The notes under the pieces: generated by a model
What the model saw: only the letters and a program-made list of their open reading frames with translations
What the model was told of the DNA's origin: nothing
Databases searched by the model: none
Assembly (NCBI RefSeq): GCF_918698155.1
Contig: NZ_CAKKLX010000005.1
Span: 1-64,000, forward strand
Source: Roseomonas sp. CECT 9278
GTDB lineage: Bacteria; Pseudomonadota; Alphaproteobacteria; Acetobacterales; Acetobacteraceae
Direction: 5' to 3'
Length of the DNA stretch: 64,000 nt
Made by a program: the position numbers and the translations under genes
In this document: piece by piece, positions 36,096 through 45,291 of the stretch
How the letters are laid out: every line of letters starts with the position of its first letter
How positions within the stretch are numbered: the first letter of the stretch is position 1

Positions 36096-36638
36096 ATGCC
36101 AGCCCCACGCCAGGCGCAGATCGCGGAATCCCCGGAGCGCAGCACGCCGCCGGCCGGGCGCAACCTGCTGTTCCTGCGGGAGGAGGAACTGCGCCTCGCC
36201 CAGGACCTGCTGTTCTTCGGCTATCGCGACTTCACCGCGGGGGCGGATGAGATCCTGGCCGGCATGGCCATGGGCCGCGCGCATCACCGCGTGCTGCATT
36301 TCGTCGGCCGCCGGCCGGGCATCACGGTGGGCGACCTGCTCGGGATCCTTGCCATCACGAAGCAGTCGCTCGGCCGCGTGCTGACGCCGCTGATGGAGGA
36401 TGGCTACGTCCTCCAGACGCCAGGCCGCACCGACCGCCGCCAGCGCCTGCTGGCCCTCACCGACAAGGGCGCCGCGCTCGAACGCCGCCTGTTCGAACGC
36501 CAGCGCGAGACGGTGATGCAGGCCTATCGCGAGGCCGGCCCCGCCGCCGTGGAAGGCTTCCGCCGCGTCATGCGCGGCCTGATGGGCGACCAGGCCCGCA
36601 CCGCCTTCGACATGCTGGAAGGCCCGCCGGCGCCATGA
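36096..36638 (+). CDS. MarR family regulator (PetP-like)
   Basis: A 180-residue winged-helix regulator. Helical dimer segments (LREEELRLAQDLLFFGYRDFTAGADEIL) precede the DNA-binding part (GITVGDLLGILAITKQSLGRVLTPLMEDGYVLQTPGRTDRRQRLLALTDKG). It overlaps the following response regulator by 4 bp. This pair, beside ilvE, matches the petP/petR layout first described in Rhodobacter, so the PetP-like label is a context-based call. Confidence 0.87.
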   Translation: MPAPRQAQIAESPERSTPPAGRNLLFLREEELRLAQDLLFFGYRDFTAGADEILAGMAMGRAHHRVLHFVGRRPGITVGDLLGILAITKQSLGRVLTPLMEDGYVLQTPGRTDRRQRLLALTDKGAALERRLFERQRETVMQAYREAGPAAVEGFRRVMRGLMGDQARTAFDMLEGPPAP

Positions 36639-37342
36639 ACACCACGGCCGACACCGCGCATCTCCTGGTGGTCGACGACGATGCGCGGCTGCGCGACCTG
36701 CTGCAACGCTTCCTGGCCGACCAGGGCTTCCGCGTGACCGCTGTGGCCGACGCCGCCGCGGCGCGGCGCGCCATCGGGTCCATGATGTTCGACCTGCTGG
36801 TGCTGGACGTGATGATGCCCGGCGAATCGGGGCTGTCGCTCACGGAGTCCCTGCGCCGCGAGGGCAACGAGGTGCCGATCCTGATGCTGACCGCGCGCGG
36901 CGCGCCGGAGGATCGCATCTCCGGCTTCGAGCACGGTGTCGACGACTACCTCGCCAAGCCCTTCGACCCGCGTGAACTGGCGCTGCGCATCCGCACCATC
37001 CTGCGCCGCGCCGCGCCGCCGCCCGCCCCCGCGCAGCATAGCGCGCCGGTGCAGCTCGGCCCCCGTTGGTTCGACGTCGATCGCGCCGAACTCCGCGGCC
37101 CGGAGGGCATCCAGCGGCTGACCGGCGGCGAGGCATCCTTGCTCCAGGCCCTCGCACGCCGCACCGGGGAAGTGCTGAGCCGCGAGGAGATCGCCGCCGC
37201 CCTCGGCACGCCCGAGGCCGGCGAGCGCGCCATCGACGTGCAGGTCACCCGCCTGCGCCGCAAGGTCGAGACCGACCCACGCGAACCGCGCTTCATCCAG
37301 ACCGTGCGTCATCGCGGCTATGTGCTGAGGCCCGGCCCGTGA
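36635..37342 (+). CDS. OmpR family response regulator (PetR-like)
   Basis: A 235-residue two-domain regulator. The receiver has the acidic cluster VVDDDARLRD, the phosphoacceptor Asp58 (LLVLDVMMPG) and Lys108 (DYLAKPFDP). The C-terminal winged helix (LLQALARRTGEVLSREEIAAAL, then RAIDVQVTRLRRKVETDPREPRFIQTVRHRGYVL) binds DNA. It overlaps the kinase start (GTGA), so the two form a classical pair, coupled translationally with the MarR gene. Confidence 0.93.
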   Translation: MNTTADTAHLLVVDDDARLRDLLQRFLADQGFRVTAVADAAAARRAIGSMMFDLLVLDVMMPGESGLSLTESLRREGNEVPILMLTARGAPEDRISGFEHGVDDYLAKPFDPRELALRIRTILRRAAPPPAPAQHSAPVQLGPRWFDVDRAELRGPEGIQRLTGGEASLLQALARRTGEVLSREEIAAALGTPEAGERAIDVQVTRLRRKVETDPREPRFIQTVRHRGYVLRPGP

Positions 37343-38676
37343 CGCTGCCCGCGCTGCTGCGCTGGCTGGTGCCGCGCGGGCTGCTCGGCCGCGCGCTGCT
37401 GATCATCCTGGTGCCGCTGGTGATCGTGCAGATCGTTGCGCTGTACCTGTTCTACGGCAGCCACCTCGATGTCATCTCGCGCCGCCTGGCGGGTGCCGTG
37501 GCCGGCGACGTGTCGATGGTGGTGGAACTGCTGGCCCGCCATCCGCGCGACGAGGAACGCGGCTGGATCTTCCGCGAGGCGGCCTGGCGGCTCGACCTGT
37601 CGCTCGCCTTCGAGCACGGCGCGGTGCTTGGCCCCACCGCGAGCCGCCCGGCCTCCCTGCCGCTGCTGCCGCTCGAGGAGGATCTGGAGGATGCGATGCG
37701 CGAACGCGTCCGACTGCCCTTCGACACCGACTGGCAATCCGACCCGCGCAGCGTGATCATCCGCGTGCAGCTCCCTGACGGCGTGCTGCATGCGGAAGCC
37801 GCGCGCAAGCGGCTGTTCAGCGGCACGCTGTATCTGTTCGTGATCTGGGTCGTGGGGTCGTCGCTGCTGCTGTTCATCGTGGCGGCGCTGTTCATGAAGA
37901 ATCAGGTGCGCGCCATCCGCCGCCTGGCGGAGGCCGCCGAGGCCTTCGGGCGCGGCCGCGACCTCGGTCCCATGAAGCCCGAGGGCGCGGCCGAGGCACG
38001 CCAGGCGGCGGTCGCCTTCAACTCCATGCAGGGGCGTATCCGCCGCTTCGTGGAAAGCCGTACCGAGATGCTGGCCGGCATCAGCCACGACCTGCGCACG
38101 CCCCTGACGCGGCTGCGCCTCGGCCTCGCGATGCTGCCGGCCGCCGCGCAGGACGATGCCGCGGCGATGACGCAGGATGTCGAGGAAATGGACCGGCTGA
38201 TCGCCGCCTACCTCGCCTTCGCGCGCGGCGAGGGGATGGAGCAGGCGGCGCCGGCGGACCTTGGCGAATTGGTCGGCGAGGCCGCGGCCAAGGCACGGCG
38301 CGACGGCGCGCAGGTCGAGCTCGACGTGCCGGCCGATCCGCTGGTGCTCGCGGTGCGCGCGGATGCGCTGCGGCGCTGCCTGGGCAATCTGCTCGACAAT
38401 GCGCGCAAGCATGCGCGCCGCATCGCGGTGGGCCTGACCCGCGTGCCGCGCGGCGATACCGGCGCCTGGGCGATGGTAACGGTGGACGACGACGGCCCCG
38501 GCATCCCGGAGGATGCGCGCGAGGAAGCCTTCAAGCCCTTCGCGACCTTCTCCTCCGGCGGCACCGGGCTGGGGCTGGCGATCGCGCGCGACATCGCGCG
38601 CGCGCATGGCGGCGATATCGTGCTGGAGGACAGCCCGCTGGGCGGGCTGCGCGCGCGGGTCAGGCTGCCGGCCTGA
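37339..38676 (+). CDS. EnvZ-like sensor histidine kinase
   Basis: A 445-residue inner-membrane kinase. There is one span at about 16-38, a periplasmic region to about 160 and a second span at about 162-186. A HAMP linker (RAIRRLAEAAEAFGRGRDLG) is followed by the H-box ISHDLRTPLTRLRLGLAML (His250), and then the ATPase domain with N-box (CLGNLLDNARKHA), G1 (VDDDGPGIPED) and G2 (GGTGLGLAIARDIARAHGG). It starts with GTG overlapping the response regulator and would phosphorylate it. The periplasmic domain has no recognisable ligand fold. Confidence 0.93.
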   Translation: MTLPALLRWLVPRGLLGRALLIILVPLVIVQIVALYLFYGSHLDVISRRLAGAVAGDVSMVVELLARHPRDEERGWIFREAAWRLDLSLAFEHGAVLGPTASRPASLPLLPLEEDLEDAMRERVRLPFDTDWQSDPRSVIIRVQLPDGVLHAEAARKRLFSGTLYLFVIWVVGSSLLLFIVAALFMKNQVRAIRRLAEAAEAFGRGRDLGPMKPEGAAEARQAAVAFNSMQGRIRRFVESRTEMLAGISHDLRTPLTRLRLGLAMLPAAAQDDAAAMTQDVEEMDRLIAAYLAFARGEGMEQAAPADLGELVGEAAAKARRDGAQVELDVPADPLVLAVRADALRRCLGNLLDNARKHARRIAVGLTRVPRGDTGAWAMVTVDDDGPGIPEDAREEAFKPFATFSSGGTGLGLAIARDIARAHGGDIVLEDSPLGGLRARVRLPA

Positions 38677-38691
38677 CGACCGCATGCAAAA

Positions 38692-38729
38692 GGGCCGGCC
38701 GCGTTCCCCGGGGGGATCGCGGCCGGCCC
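38692..38729 (-). terminator. Intrinsic terminator for the OmpA-type gene (between convergent genes)
   Basis: A perfect 12-bp stem pairs GGGCCGGCCGCG (38692-38703) with CGCGGCCGGCCC (38718-38729) around a 14-nt loop. On the minus strand it is followed by TTTT, the expected U-run, so it best terminates the OmpA-type transcript. It lies 15 bp after the kinase stop and may also slow plus-strand transcription. Confidence 0.85.
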
Positions 38730-38750
38730 GTTCGATGCAGCGCCGCGGCG

Positions 38751-39875
38751 TCAGCGCAGGACGATCTCCACGCGGCGGTTCTGCGGCTCGCGCGTGTTGT
38801 CCGGCGTGGCGACCAGCAGCTGGCTCTCGCCCACGCCCGTCGCGGTGATCTCGCTGCGCGGCACGCCCAGGCGCACCAGCTCAGCCGCCACCGCATTGGC
38901 GCGGCGCACCGACAGGCCCTGGTTGTACTGCGGCGAGCCGGAGGTGTCGGTATGGCCGGTCACCTCGATGCGCGTCACCGCCTGGCTGCTGCGCGCCTGC
39001 GCCGCGTCGGCGATGATCTGGCGCGCGCGCGTGCTGAGGTCGGCGCGGTTCCAGTCGAAGAACACCAGGAAGGTGCGCGCGGGCGCGGGGGCCGCCGCGG
39101 CCGGCACCGGCGCGGTGCGCGGTGCCTGGCCGAAATTGTAGCGGACGCCGACCAGGACGGAGTGATTGAAGTTGTCCACCTCGACCGTGCTGCGGCGCGT
39201 GACGCCATTGGCGTTGACCGCCGTGGCGTTGAATTCCGGCGAGAGCGTGCCGAAGAAGCGGTATTCGGCGGTGAGCGCGAGGCCCGGCACCGACTGGATC
39301 GGCAAGGCCGCGCCGACGATCGCCTGGTAGGCGAAGCGCCCATCCGTGTCGTCGATGCGGAACTGCGGCAGCGTGCTGCCGGCGCTGCTGCGCGCGCGCA
39401 GGTTCACGTTGTCGTATTCCTGCCAGGCATAGCCCGCGCCGATGCCGACATAGGGCAGCACCGGCCAGTTGGACTGCGTGCCGAAATCGTACAGCGCATT
39501 GACCATGACGCCATAGGTGCGCGCGATGCCGCCGGAATTGCCGCGGAAGCCGCGGGCGGTCACCTCGTTCACCTCGTTGTAGCGGAAATTGCCCTCGAGC
39601 TCGAGCCGCAGCCCGTTGCCGAAGCCGTAGCCGAGGGCGAGCACGCCGACGCCGCCCAGGTCGAAGGACGCATTGAAATTCCCCGACGGCGTCAGGCCGA
39701 GGTTGTTGGGATTGACGTCGGTGCTGTCGATGAAGCTCTGGAGGTTGCCGCCATCGGAATCCGTCAGCCAGTTCAGGCCGGCGCCGCCGCCGACATACAG
39801 CCCCGAAACCGCCTGCGCCTGCGCCAATGCCGGCACGGCGAGCATCGTCGCCGCCAGGAGAGCCTTACGCACCAT
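38751..39875 (-). CDS. OmpA family outer membrane protein (beta-barrel plus peptidoglycan-binding domain)
   Basis: A 374-residue protein with a signal peptide (MVRKALLAATMLAVPALAQAQA). An eight-strand barrel (GLYVGGGAGLNW through VLVGVRYNFG) is followed by an Ala/Pro linker and a C-terminal OmpA domain (LVFFDWNRADLS, then VTGHTDTSGSPQYNQGLSVRRANAVAAEL and NRRVEIVLR). It anchors the outer membrane to peptidoglycan. The ATG at 39875 gives a proper signal peptide; longer in-frame starts do not. Confidence 0.94.
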   Translation of the reverse strand: MVRKALLAATMLAVPALAQAQAVSGLYVGGGAGLNWLTDSDGGNLQSFIDSTDVNPNNLGLTPSGNFNASFDLGGVGVLALGYGFGNGLRLELEGNFRYNEVNEVTARGFRGNSGGIARTYGVMVNALYDFGTQSNWPVLPYVGIGAGYAWQEYDNVNLRARSSAGSTLPQFRIDDTDGRFAYQAIVGAALPIQSVPGLALTAEYRFFGTLSPEFNATAVNANGVTRRSTVEVDNFNHSVLVGVRYNFGQAPRTAPVPAAAAPAPARTFLVFFDWNRADLSTRARQIIADAAQARSSQAVTRIEVTGHTDTSGSPQYNQGLSVRRANAVAAELVRLGVPRSEITATGVGESQLLVATPDNTREPQNRRVEIVLR

Positions 39876-39991
39876 CACCCACACCCCTATCCCCAGCGGC
39901 CGCGCGGGCCGCGATGTTGCAACACCGTCCCCGCAAGGCAGGACCATGGCGCGGCAACGCTCAGGGACAGGGCGGGTTGCGCCCCCGCGGA

Positions 39992-40969
39992 TCAATCAAT
40001 CGAGAGGCGCAGCCGCGCCACGGTGGCGCGCTCGTAGGCGGTGCGTTCCTGGGCGAAGGCCAGGTACTCTGCCGGGCCGAGGTATTCGTCCGGCATCTCC
40101 CAGCGCCGGATCACCGCCTGGCTGGCCTCGTCCTGCAGCGCCTTGCGGAGCGACCGGTGCAGCGTGTCGACCATCTCGGGCGGCAGGCCCTTGGGGCCGA
40201 CGAAACCATAAGGCGACGTGACCGACATGCCGTAGCCGAGGTCGTTGAGCGTCGGCGCGTCCGGGAAGGAGGGCAGCCGCGCGCGCGTCCAGACACTGAG
40301 CAGGCGGAACTCCCCGGTCTCCACCTGCGGACGCCAGGACTGCGCATCCGCCACCATGTCGATCTGCCGGCCGAGCAGCGCCGTGACACCTTCCTGCGCG
40401 CCGCGGAACGGGACGTGCAGCATCTCGCAGCGTTCCCGCACGCACAGCTCCTCCATCGCCAGGTGGTTGGTGGTGGCGATGCCGGAGGTCGAGAAGGACA
40501 CCCGCCCGGGCCGCGCCCGCGCCGCCGCGAACACATCCGCCAGGCTGCGGTAGCTGCTGTCGGCGCGCACCACCGTGCCGAACAGGAAGCCCGACAGCTG
40601 CATGATGTAGGTGAAGTCCGTGACGGGGTCCCAGGTCGGCTGCCGCGTCAGGAAAGGGTGGCGCAGGATCGACAGGTGGTGATGCGCCAGCGTGTAGCCA
40701 TCCGGTTGCGCCTGCTGGGTCAGGTAGATCGCGGCGCGGGTGCCGCGCGCGCCGGGCATGTTCTCCGACAGCACCGCCACGCCGAGATCCCGCCCGACGA
40801 TCTCGAACATCGTGCGCTGCAGCGCGTCGAGCGACCCGCCGGGCGGCCAGGGCGTGATGATGCGGATCGGCCGGTTCGGGTAGCGCGCCTGGCCGAAGGC
40901 CGGCCGCGCCAGCACGGCCGCTGCGCCGCCCGCGAGCAGCGCGCGGCGGCGCGCGATCACCTGGGTCAT
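39992..40969 (-). CDS. Bug family tripartite tricarboxylate transporter receptor (1 of 3)
   Basis: A 325-residue periplasmic binding protein. The N-terminus (ARRRALLAGGAAAVLARPAFGQ) has twin arginines and a hydrophobic stretch, possibly a Tat signal. The family features are YPNRPIRIITPWPPGG, the substrate loops ENMPGARGTRAAIYL and PDGYTLAHHHLSILRHPFLT, and VTSPYGFVGPKGLPPEMVDTLH. Its closest relative in view is the next gene, with which it shares the AHHHLS/RHPFLT segment. No TctA/TctB permease genes are present, so it depends on a transporter encoded elsewhere or acts as a sensor. Confidence 0.92.
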   Translation of the reverse strand: MTQVIARRRALLAGGAAAVLARPAFGQARYPNRPIRIITPWPPGGSLDALQRTMFEIVGRDLGVAVLSENMPGARGTRAAIYLTQQAQPDGYTLAHHHLSILRHPFLTRQPTWDPVTDFTYIMQLSGFLFGTVVRADSSYRSLADVFAAARARPGRVSFSTSGIATTNHLAMEELCVRERCEMLHVPFRGAQEGVTALLGRQIDMVADAQSWRPQVETGEFRLLSVWTRARLPSFPDAPTLNDLGYGMSVTSPYGFVGPKGLPPEMVDTLHRSLRKALQDEASQAVIRRWEMPDEYLGPAEYLAFAQERTAYERATVARLRLSID

Positions 40970-41008
40970 CTCCGTTCTCCCTGTGCTGCGTGCCGTGTCC
41001 CCGGCGCG

Positions 41009-41974
41009 TCAGTCGATGCTGAGGTTGAGCCGCGCCACCATCCGACGTTCATAGACCGCGCGTTCGCGCGCGAAGGCGGTGTAGGCCGCCGGGCCGAGGT
41101 ATTCGTCCGGCATGTCGTTGGTCCGCATGTAGGCCTGCATCGCGTCGCTGAACTGCATCTTGCGGAAGGCCTGGTGCAGCCATTCCGTCACCTCCGGATC
41201 CATCCCCTTCGGCCCCGCGATGCCATAGGGCGAGGTGACCACCATGTCGTAGCCCAGTTCCTGCAGCGTCGGCGTGTTCGGGAAGGTGGGCAGGCGCTGG
41301 CGCGTCCAGACCGCCAGCAGCCGCAGTTGCCCCGCCAGCACGCCCGGCTGCCAGGCGTTGGAATTGGCGATGCAGTCGAGCTGCCGGGCCAGCAGCGCGG
41401 TGATGTTCTCGCTGGTGCCGCGATAGGGCACGTGGATCATCTCCACGCGTTCCTTCTCGCACAGCTCCTCCATCGCGATGTGGTTCGACGTGGCGATGCC
41501 CGAGGTGCCGTAGCTGAGCTGCCCCGGCCGCGCCCGTGCCGCCGCCCACAGGTCGGCCAGCGTGTTCCAGCCCGATGCCGGATGCACCACATGGCCGAAG
41601 ACGAAGCCGGATTGCTGCATGACATAGGTGAAATCATTGACCGGGTCCCAGGTCGGGCGCGCGGTCAGGAAGGGGTGGCGGATCACCGAGAGGTGGTGAT
41701 GCGCGATGGTGTAGCCGTCCGGGCGCGCCTGCGTGTTGAGCTGGATGGCGGCGCGCGTGCCGCGCGCGCCGGGCATGTTCTCGATGATCAGGCTCTGGCC
41801 GTATTCGCGCTGGAACATCTCGGCCTGCAGCCGCATGAAGCCGTCCAGCGTGCCGCCCGGCGCCCACGGGATCAGGAAGCGTACCGGGCGGTTGGGGAAG
41901 CGCCCCTGGCCGAGCGACGGACGCGCGAGGATCGGCAGCGCCGCCCCCGCCATCAGGATGCGACGTGCGATCAT
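41009..41974 (-). CDS. Bug family tripartite tricarboxylate transporter receptor (2 of 3)
   Basis: A 321-residue receptor with a possible Tat-type leader (ARRILMAGAALPILARPSLGQ), then FPNRPVRFLIPWAPGG, ENMPGARGTRAAIQL, PDGYTIAHHHLSVIRHPFLT and VTSPYGIAGPKGMDPEVTEWLH. Strong identity to the first receptor along the whole length shows a tandem duplication. Distances of about 40 and 11 bp to its neighbours suggest one transcript for all three. Confidence 0.92.
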   Translation of the reverse strand: MIARRILMAGAALPILARPSLGQGRFPNRPVRFLIPWAPGGTLDGFMRLQAEMFQREYGQSLIIENMPGARGTRAAIQLNTQARPDGYTIAHHHLSVIRHPFLTARPTWDPVNDFTYVMQQSGFVFGHVVHPASGWNTLADLWAAARARPGQLSYGTSGIATSNHIAMEELCEKERVEMIHVPYRGTSENITALLARQLDCIANSNAWQPGVLAGQLRLLAVWTRQRLPTFPNTPTLQELGYDMVVTSPYGIAGPKGMDPEVTEWLHQAFRKMQFSDAMQAYMRTNDMPDEYLGPAAYTAFARERAVYERRMVARLNLSID

Positions 41975-41985
41975 GGCGCGCCTCC

Positions 41986-42984
41986 TCAGCCGTCGAGGCT
42001 CAGGTTGAGCCGGCGCACCATCGCCTTCTCGTAGTCCACGCGCTCGGCGATGAAGGCGCGGTAGGTCTGGGTGTCCTGGTAGACCAGCGGCATGTCGAAG
42101 CGCGAGCGGACCTGCGCGTTCTCGGGCGTCATCAGCGCGTCGCGCATGACGTCGTGCAGCACCCGCACCACGCCCTCGTCCATGCCCTTCGGCCCGCTCA
42201 CGCCATAGGGGGAGGTCACGACGATGTCGTAGCCGAGCTCCTTCAGCGTCGGCACCGTGGGGAAGCGCTGCACGCGATCCGCCGTCCAGACCGACAGCGC
42301 GCGCATCTGGTTGTTCTCCACGAAGGGCGCCCAGGTCGAGCTGTCGCAGACCATGTCCACCTGGCCGCCGAGCGCCGCTGTCACCGCCTCGTTCGACCCG
42401 CGGTAGGGCACATGCGTCAGCTGCACGCCGTCCTTCTCCTGGATGGATTCCATCGCCAGGTGGTTGGTCGTGCCGATGCCTGAGGTGGTGTAGGTCAGCC
42501 GCCCCGGATTGGCGCGGGCGAAGGCGATCATCTCCTGCCAGGTGGCGAAGCGGCTGTCGGCCCTCACGGCGCAGCCGAACAGCCAGCCGGTCAACCCGAT
42601 GATGTGGGTGAAGTCGCCCACCGGGTCCCAGCCGGGTGTGCGCATCATCCAGGGCCGGCGCAGCACGGACAGGTGCATCTGCGTCAGGGTGTGGCCATCC
42701 GGGCGCGCCTGCTGCGCGACGCTCAGCGGCCCGAGCGTGCCGCCAGCGCCGGGGCGGTTCTGCACCACCACCGGCTGGCCCAGCGTGCGGGACGCGATGT
42801 CGCCCAGCGAGCGCAGCTGGACGTCGGCCGACCCGCCGGCCGGCCAGGGCACCACCAGCTGGATCGGCCGGTCGGGGAAGCGCGCCTGGGCACGCGCGAT
42901 GCCCGGCAGGGCCAGCGCGGCGGCGCCGGCGCCCAGCACCAGGCGGCGGGTCGGATGGGGGGCGGTGGTGTCCCGGACAGTCAT
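41986..42984 (-). CDS. Bug family tripartite tricarboxylate transporter receptor (3 of 3)
   Basis: A 332-residue receptor, first in the transcript. Its leader is HPTRRLVLGAGAAALALPGIARAQ. The loops differ from the other two (QNRPGAGGTLGPLSV and PDGHTLTQMHLSVLRRPWMM), but the C-terminal VTSPYGVSGPKGMDEGVVRVLH segment is shared. This more divergent copy probably binds a different but related carboxylate. The ATG at 42984 follows a GGAGGAA ribosome site. Confidence 0.92.
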   Translation of the reverse strand: MTVRDTTAPHPTRRLVLGAGAAALALPGIARAQARFPDRPIQLVVPWPAGGSADVQLRSLGDIASRTLGQPVVVQNRPGAGGTLGPLSVAQQARPDGHTLTQMHLSVLRRPWMMRTPGWDPVGDFTHIIGLTGWLFGCAVRADSRFATWQEMIAFARANPGRLTYTTSGIGTTNHLAMESIQEKDGVQLTHVPYRGSNEAVTAALGGQVDMVCDSSTWAPFVENNQMRALSVWTADRVQRFPTVPTLKELGYDIVVTSPYGVSGPKGMDEGVVRVLHDVMRDALMTPENAQVRSRFDMPLVYQDTQTYRAFIAERVDYEKAMVRRLNLSLDG

Positions 42985-43152
42985 GCGGCGTTCCTCCTGC
43001 GGGCGGCGCGTCTGCCGGCGCCTGCCCGTGCCGCGGAAGGATAGCGGCGGAACCCCGCCGACCCCAAGTGCTTCCCTGCGCTTGATCCCGGCTGGCGACG
43101 GGGGCAGTTTCCGCCCGCCTTCCCAGCCTTCCAGCCCCAGGACCACCGATCC

Positions 43153-44544
43153 ATGCCCGAAACTTTCGATGTCATCGTGATCGGCGCCGGCCCCGGCGGC
43201 TATGTCTGCGCCATCCGCGCGGCGCAGCTCGGCATGAAGGTGGCCTGCGTCGAGAAGCGCGAGACGCTGGGCGGCACCTGCCTGAACATCGGCTGCATCC
43301 CGTCCAAGGCGCTGCTGCATTCGTCGGAGGTCTTCGAGGAGACCGCGCATCACCTGGCCGAGCACGGCATCGGCGTGGGTCAGGTGACGCTGGATCTCGC
43401 GAAGATGCAGGCGCGCAAGGACGATGTCGTCTCGGCCAACGTCAAGGGCGTGGAATTCCTGTTCAAGAAGAACAAGGTGACCTGGCTCAAGGGCGAGGGC
43501 TCGATTCCCGCGCCGGGCGTGGTGCGCGTGGCCGGCACCGACTACGCCGCGAAGCACATCGTCATCGCCACCGGATCGGAATCCACGCCGGTGCGCGGGG
43601 TCGAGGTCGATGAGAAGCGCATCGTCACCTCGACCGGGGCGCTGGAGCTGGAGGCCGTGCCGAAGCACCTGGTGGTGATCGGCGGCGGCGTGATCGGGCT
43701 CGAGATGGGCAGCGTGTGGCGGCGGCTCGGCGCGCAGGTGACGGTCATCGAATTCCTCGATGGCATCCTGCCGGGCATGGATGGCGAGATCCGCAAGCAG
43801 TTCGAGCGCATCCTGGCCAAGCAGGGCATGACCTTCCGCCTGTCGTCGAAGGTGACCGGCGCGGCGGTGGACGACACCGGCGTGACGCTGCAGGTGGAAC
43901 CCGCCGCCGGCGGCGCGGCCGAGGCGATCCGCGCCGATGTGGTGCTGCTCGCGATCGGCCGCCGGCCGCACCTGGCGGGGCTGGGGCTGGACACGGTTGG
44001 CGTGGCGCTGGACGAACGGGGCCGCGTGAAGACCGACGCGCATTTCGCGACCAACGTGCCCGGCGTCTACGCGATCGGCGACGCCATCGCGGGCGCGATG
44101 CTCGCCCACAAGGCCGAGGACGAGGGCTATGCGCTGGCGGAGATGCTCGCCGGCCAGAAGCCGCACATCAACTACGATGCCATTCCGGGCGTGGTCTACA
44201 CCTGGCCGGAGGTCGCCAATGTCGGCGCCACCGAGGAATCGCTGAAGGCCGCCGGGGTCGCCTACAAGGTCGGCAAGTTCCCCTTCATGGCGAATGGCCG
44301 CGCCCGCGCGATGGGCGCGACCGACGGCTTCGTGAAGGTGCTCGCCGACCGCGCGACCGACAAGGTGCTCGGCGCGCACATCATCGGCCCCGATGCCGGG
44401 ACCCTCATCGCCGAGATCGCCATGGCGATCGAATTCGGCGCGAGCGCCGAGGACATCGCGCGCATCAGCCACGCGCATCCCTCGTTGAACGAGGCGGTGA
44501 AGGAAGCGGCGATGGCGGCCTGGAGCAAGCCACTGCATCTGTGA
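43153..44544 (+). CDS. lpdA: Dihydrolipoamide dehydrogenase (E3)
   Basis: A 463-residue flavoprotein disulphide reductase. The FAD motif is [21 protein letters not shown] and the redox cysteines are Cys43/Cys48 ([16 protein letters not shown]). The NAD motif is [28 protein letters not shown], and the C-terminal [14 protein letters not shown] contains the catalytic His-Glu. It serves 2-oxoacid dehydrogenases or glycine cleavage; no E1/E2 gene is adjacent, so it may be shared. It diverges from the Bug receptors across 168 bp. Confidence 0.96.
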   Translation: MPETFDVIVIGAGPGGYVCAIRAAQLGMKVACVEKRETLGGTCLNIGCIPSKALLHSSEVFEETAHHLAEHGIGVGQVTLDLAKMQARKDDVVSANVKGVEFLFKKNKVTWLKGEGSIPAPGVVRVAGTDYAAKHIVIATGSESTPVRGVEVDEKRIVTSTGALELEAVPKHLVVIGGGVIGLEMGSVWRRLGAQVTVIEFLDGILPGMDGEIRKQFERILAKQGMTFRLSSKVTGAAVDDTGVTLQVEPAAGGAAEAIRADVVLLAIGRRPHLAGLGLDTVGVALDERGRVKTDAHFATNVPGVYAIGDAIAGAMLAHKAEDEGYALAEMLAGQKPHINYDAIPGVVYTWPEVANVGATEESLKAAGVAYKVGKFPFMANGRARAMGATDGFVKVLADRATDKVLGAHIIGPDAGTLIAEIAMAIEFGASAEDIARISHAHPSLNEAVKEAAMAAWSKPLHL

Positions 44545-44592
44545 TGGCGCGGTCGCTTGCACCGGCGCCGCGCGGCGCCCATCTGCGGCGGC

Positions 44593-44874
44593 ATGGTGAT
44601 CCTGCGCCCCTCCCTCTCCCGCAAGGCCGCGGGCTGGTCGCTGCTGGTGCTCGGCGTGCTCGGCTTGGTCCTGCCCTTCCTGCAAGGGTTCCTCTTCCTC
44701 GCCCTTGGCGTGTTCGTCCTGCGTGACCAGCACATCTGGGCCGCGCAGCGCTGGGGCTGGGTGGCCGGCCGCTGGCCGCACCATGTCGGCCGGGTCGAGG
44801 CGATGGAAGCCTCGCTCGGCCGGCGCGTCGGCGGCGCGGCGGAGCGCATCCGGCGGCTGTTCACCCGCGCATGA
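44593..44874 (+). CDS. Small inner-membrane protein (PGPGW-like)
   Basis: A 93-residue protein. A hydrophobic block (AAGWSLLVLGVLGLVLPFLQGFLFLALGVFVLRD, about 13-47) could form two short spans, followed by a basic amphipathic tail (LGRRVGGAAERIRRLF). The layout resembles the PGPGW-type small transmembrane proteins. Function is unknown. The ATG at 44593 is chosen over an upstream in-frame start that gives an Arg-rich extension. Confidence 0.65.
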   Translation: MVILRPSLSRKAAGWSLLVLGVLGLVLPFLQGFLFLALGVFVLRDQHIWAAQRWGWVAGRWPHHVGRVEAMEASLGRRVGGAAERIRRLFTRA

Positions 44875-44928
44875 CGATTGCGCCGGATGCAGGTGACGGC
44901 TGCGCCGGACCGGCGTAAGCCACCGGCC

Positions 44929-45291
44929 ATGCATCGCATCTGGCTTGTCCTTGGCGCCCTGACGGGGCTGGTCGCCGTCGGCCTCGCCGCCTGGGCCGCG
45001 CATGGCACGCCGGCGGGATTCGAGGGCGCGCAGCGCCGCGCGGTGGACAACGCGCTGATGATCCAGGGCTGGCACGCCGCCGCGCTGCTGGTGGCGGGGC
45101 TGATGGCCGAGCGCGGGCGTGGCCTCGCGAGCCTGGCGGGCGCGGCCTTCGCGCTCGGCACGGCCGGCTTCTGCGGCGGGGTGTGGTGGGGGGCGATGGG
45201 CGGCGCGTCGCTCGGCCCGGTCGCGCCGGCCGGGGGCATGCTGCTGATGGCGGGCTGGGCGCTGCTGGCGCTGGCCGCGCTGAAGCGGTGA
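44929..45291 (+). CDS. DUF423 family membrane protein
   Basis: A 120-residue protein with four hydrophobic segments. GALTGLVAVGLAAWAAHG, then NALMIQGWHAAALLVAGLM and VAPAGGMLLMAGWALLALAAL match the DUF423/YgdD family, including its conserved AHG and histidine. The function is undefined. The stop overlaps the following methyltransferase (GTGA), as is often seen for this pair, which suggests co-expression. Confidence 0.87.
   Translation: MHRIWLVLGALTGLVAVGLAAWAAHGTPAGFEGAQRRAVDNALMIQGWHAAALLVAGLMAERGRGLASLAGAAFALGTAGFCGGVWWGAMGGASLGPVAPAGGMLLMAGWALLALAALKR

Noticed and set aside
41986-45075. A long minus-strand frame extending the third Bug receptor upstream through lpdA
   Set aside because: The extension is antisense to dihydrolipoamide dehydrogenase; the ATG at 42984 with a ribosome site and leader peptide is the real start.
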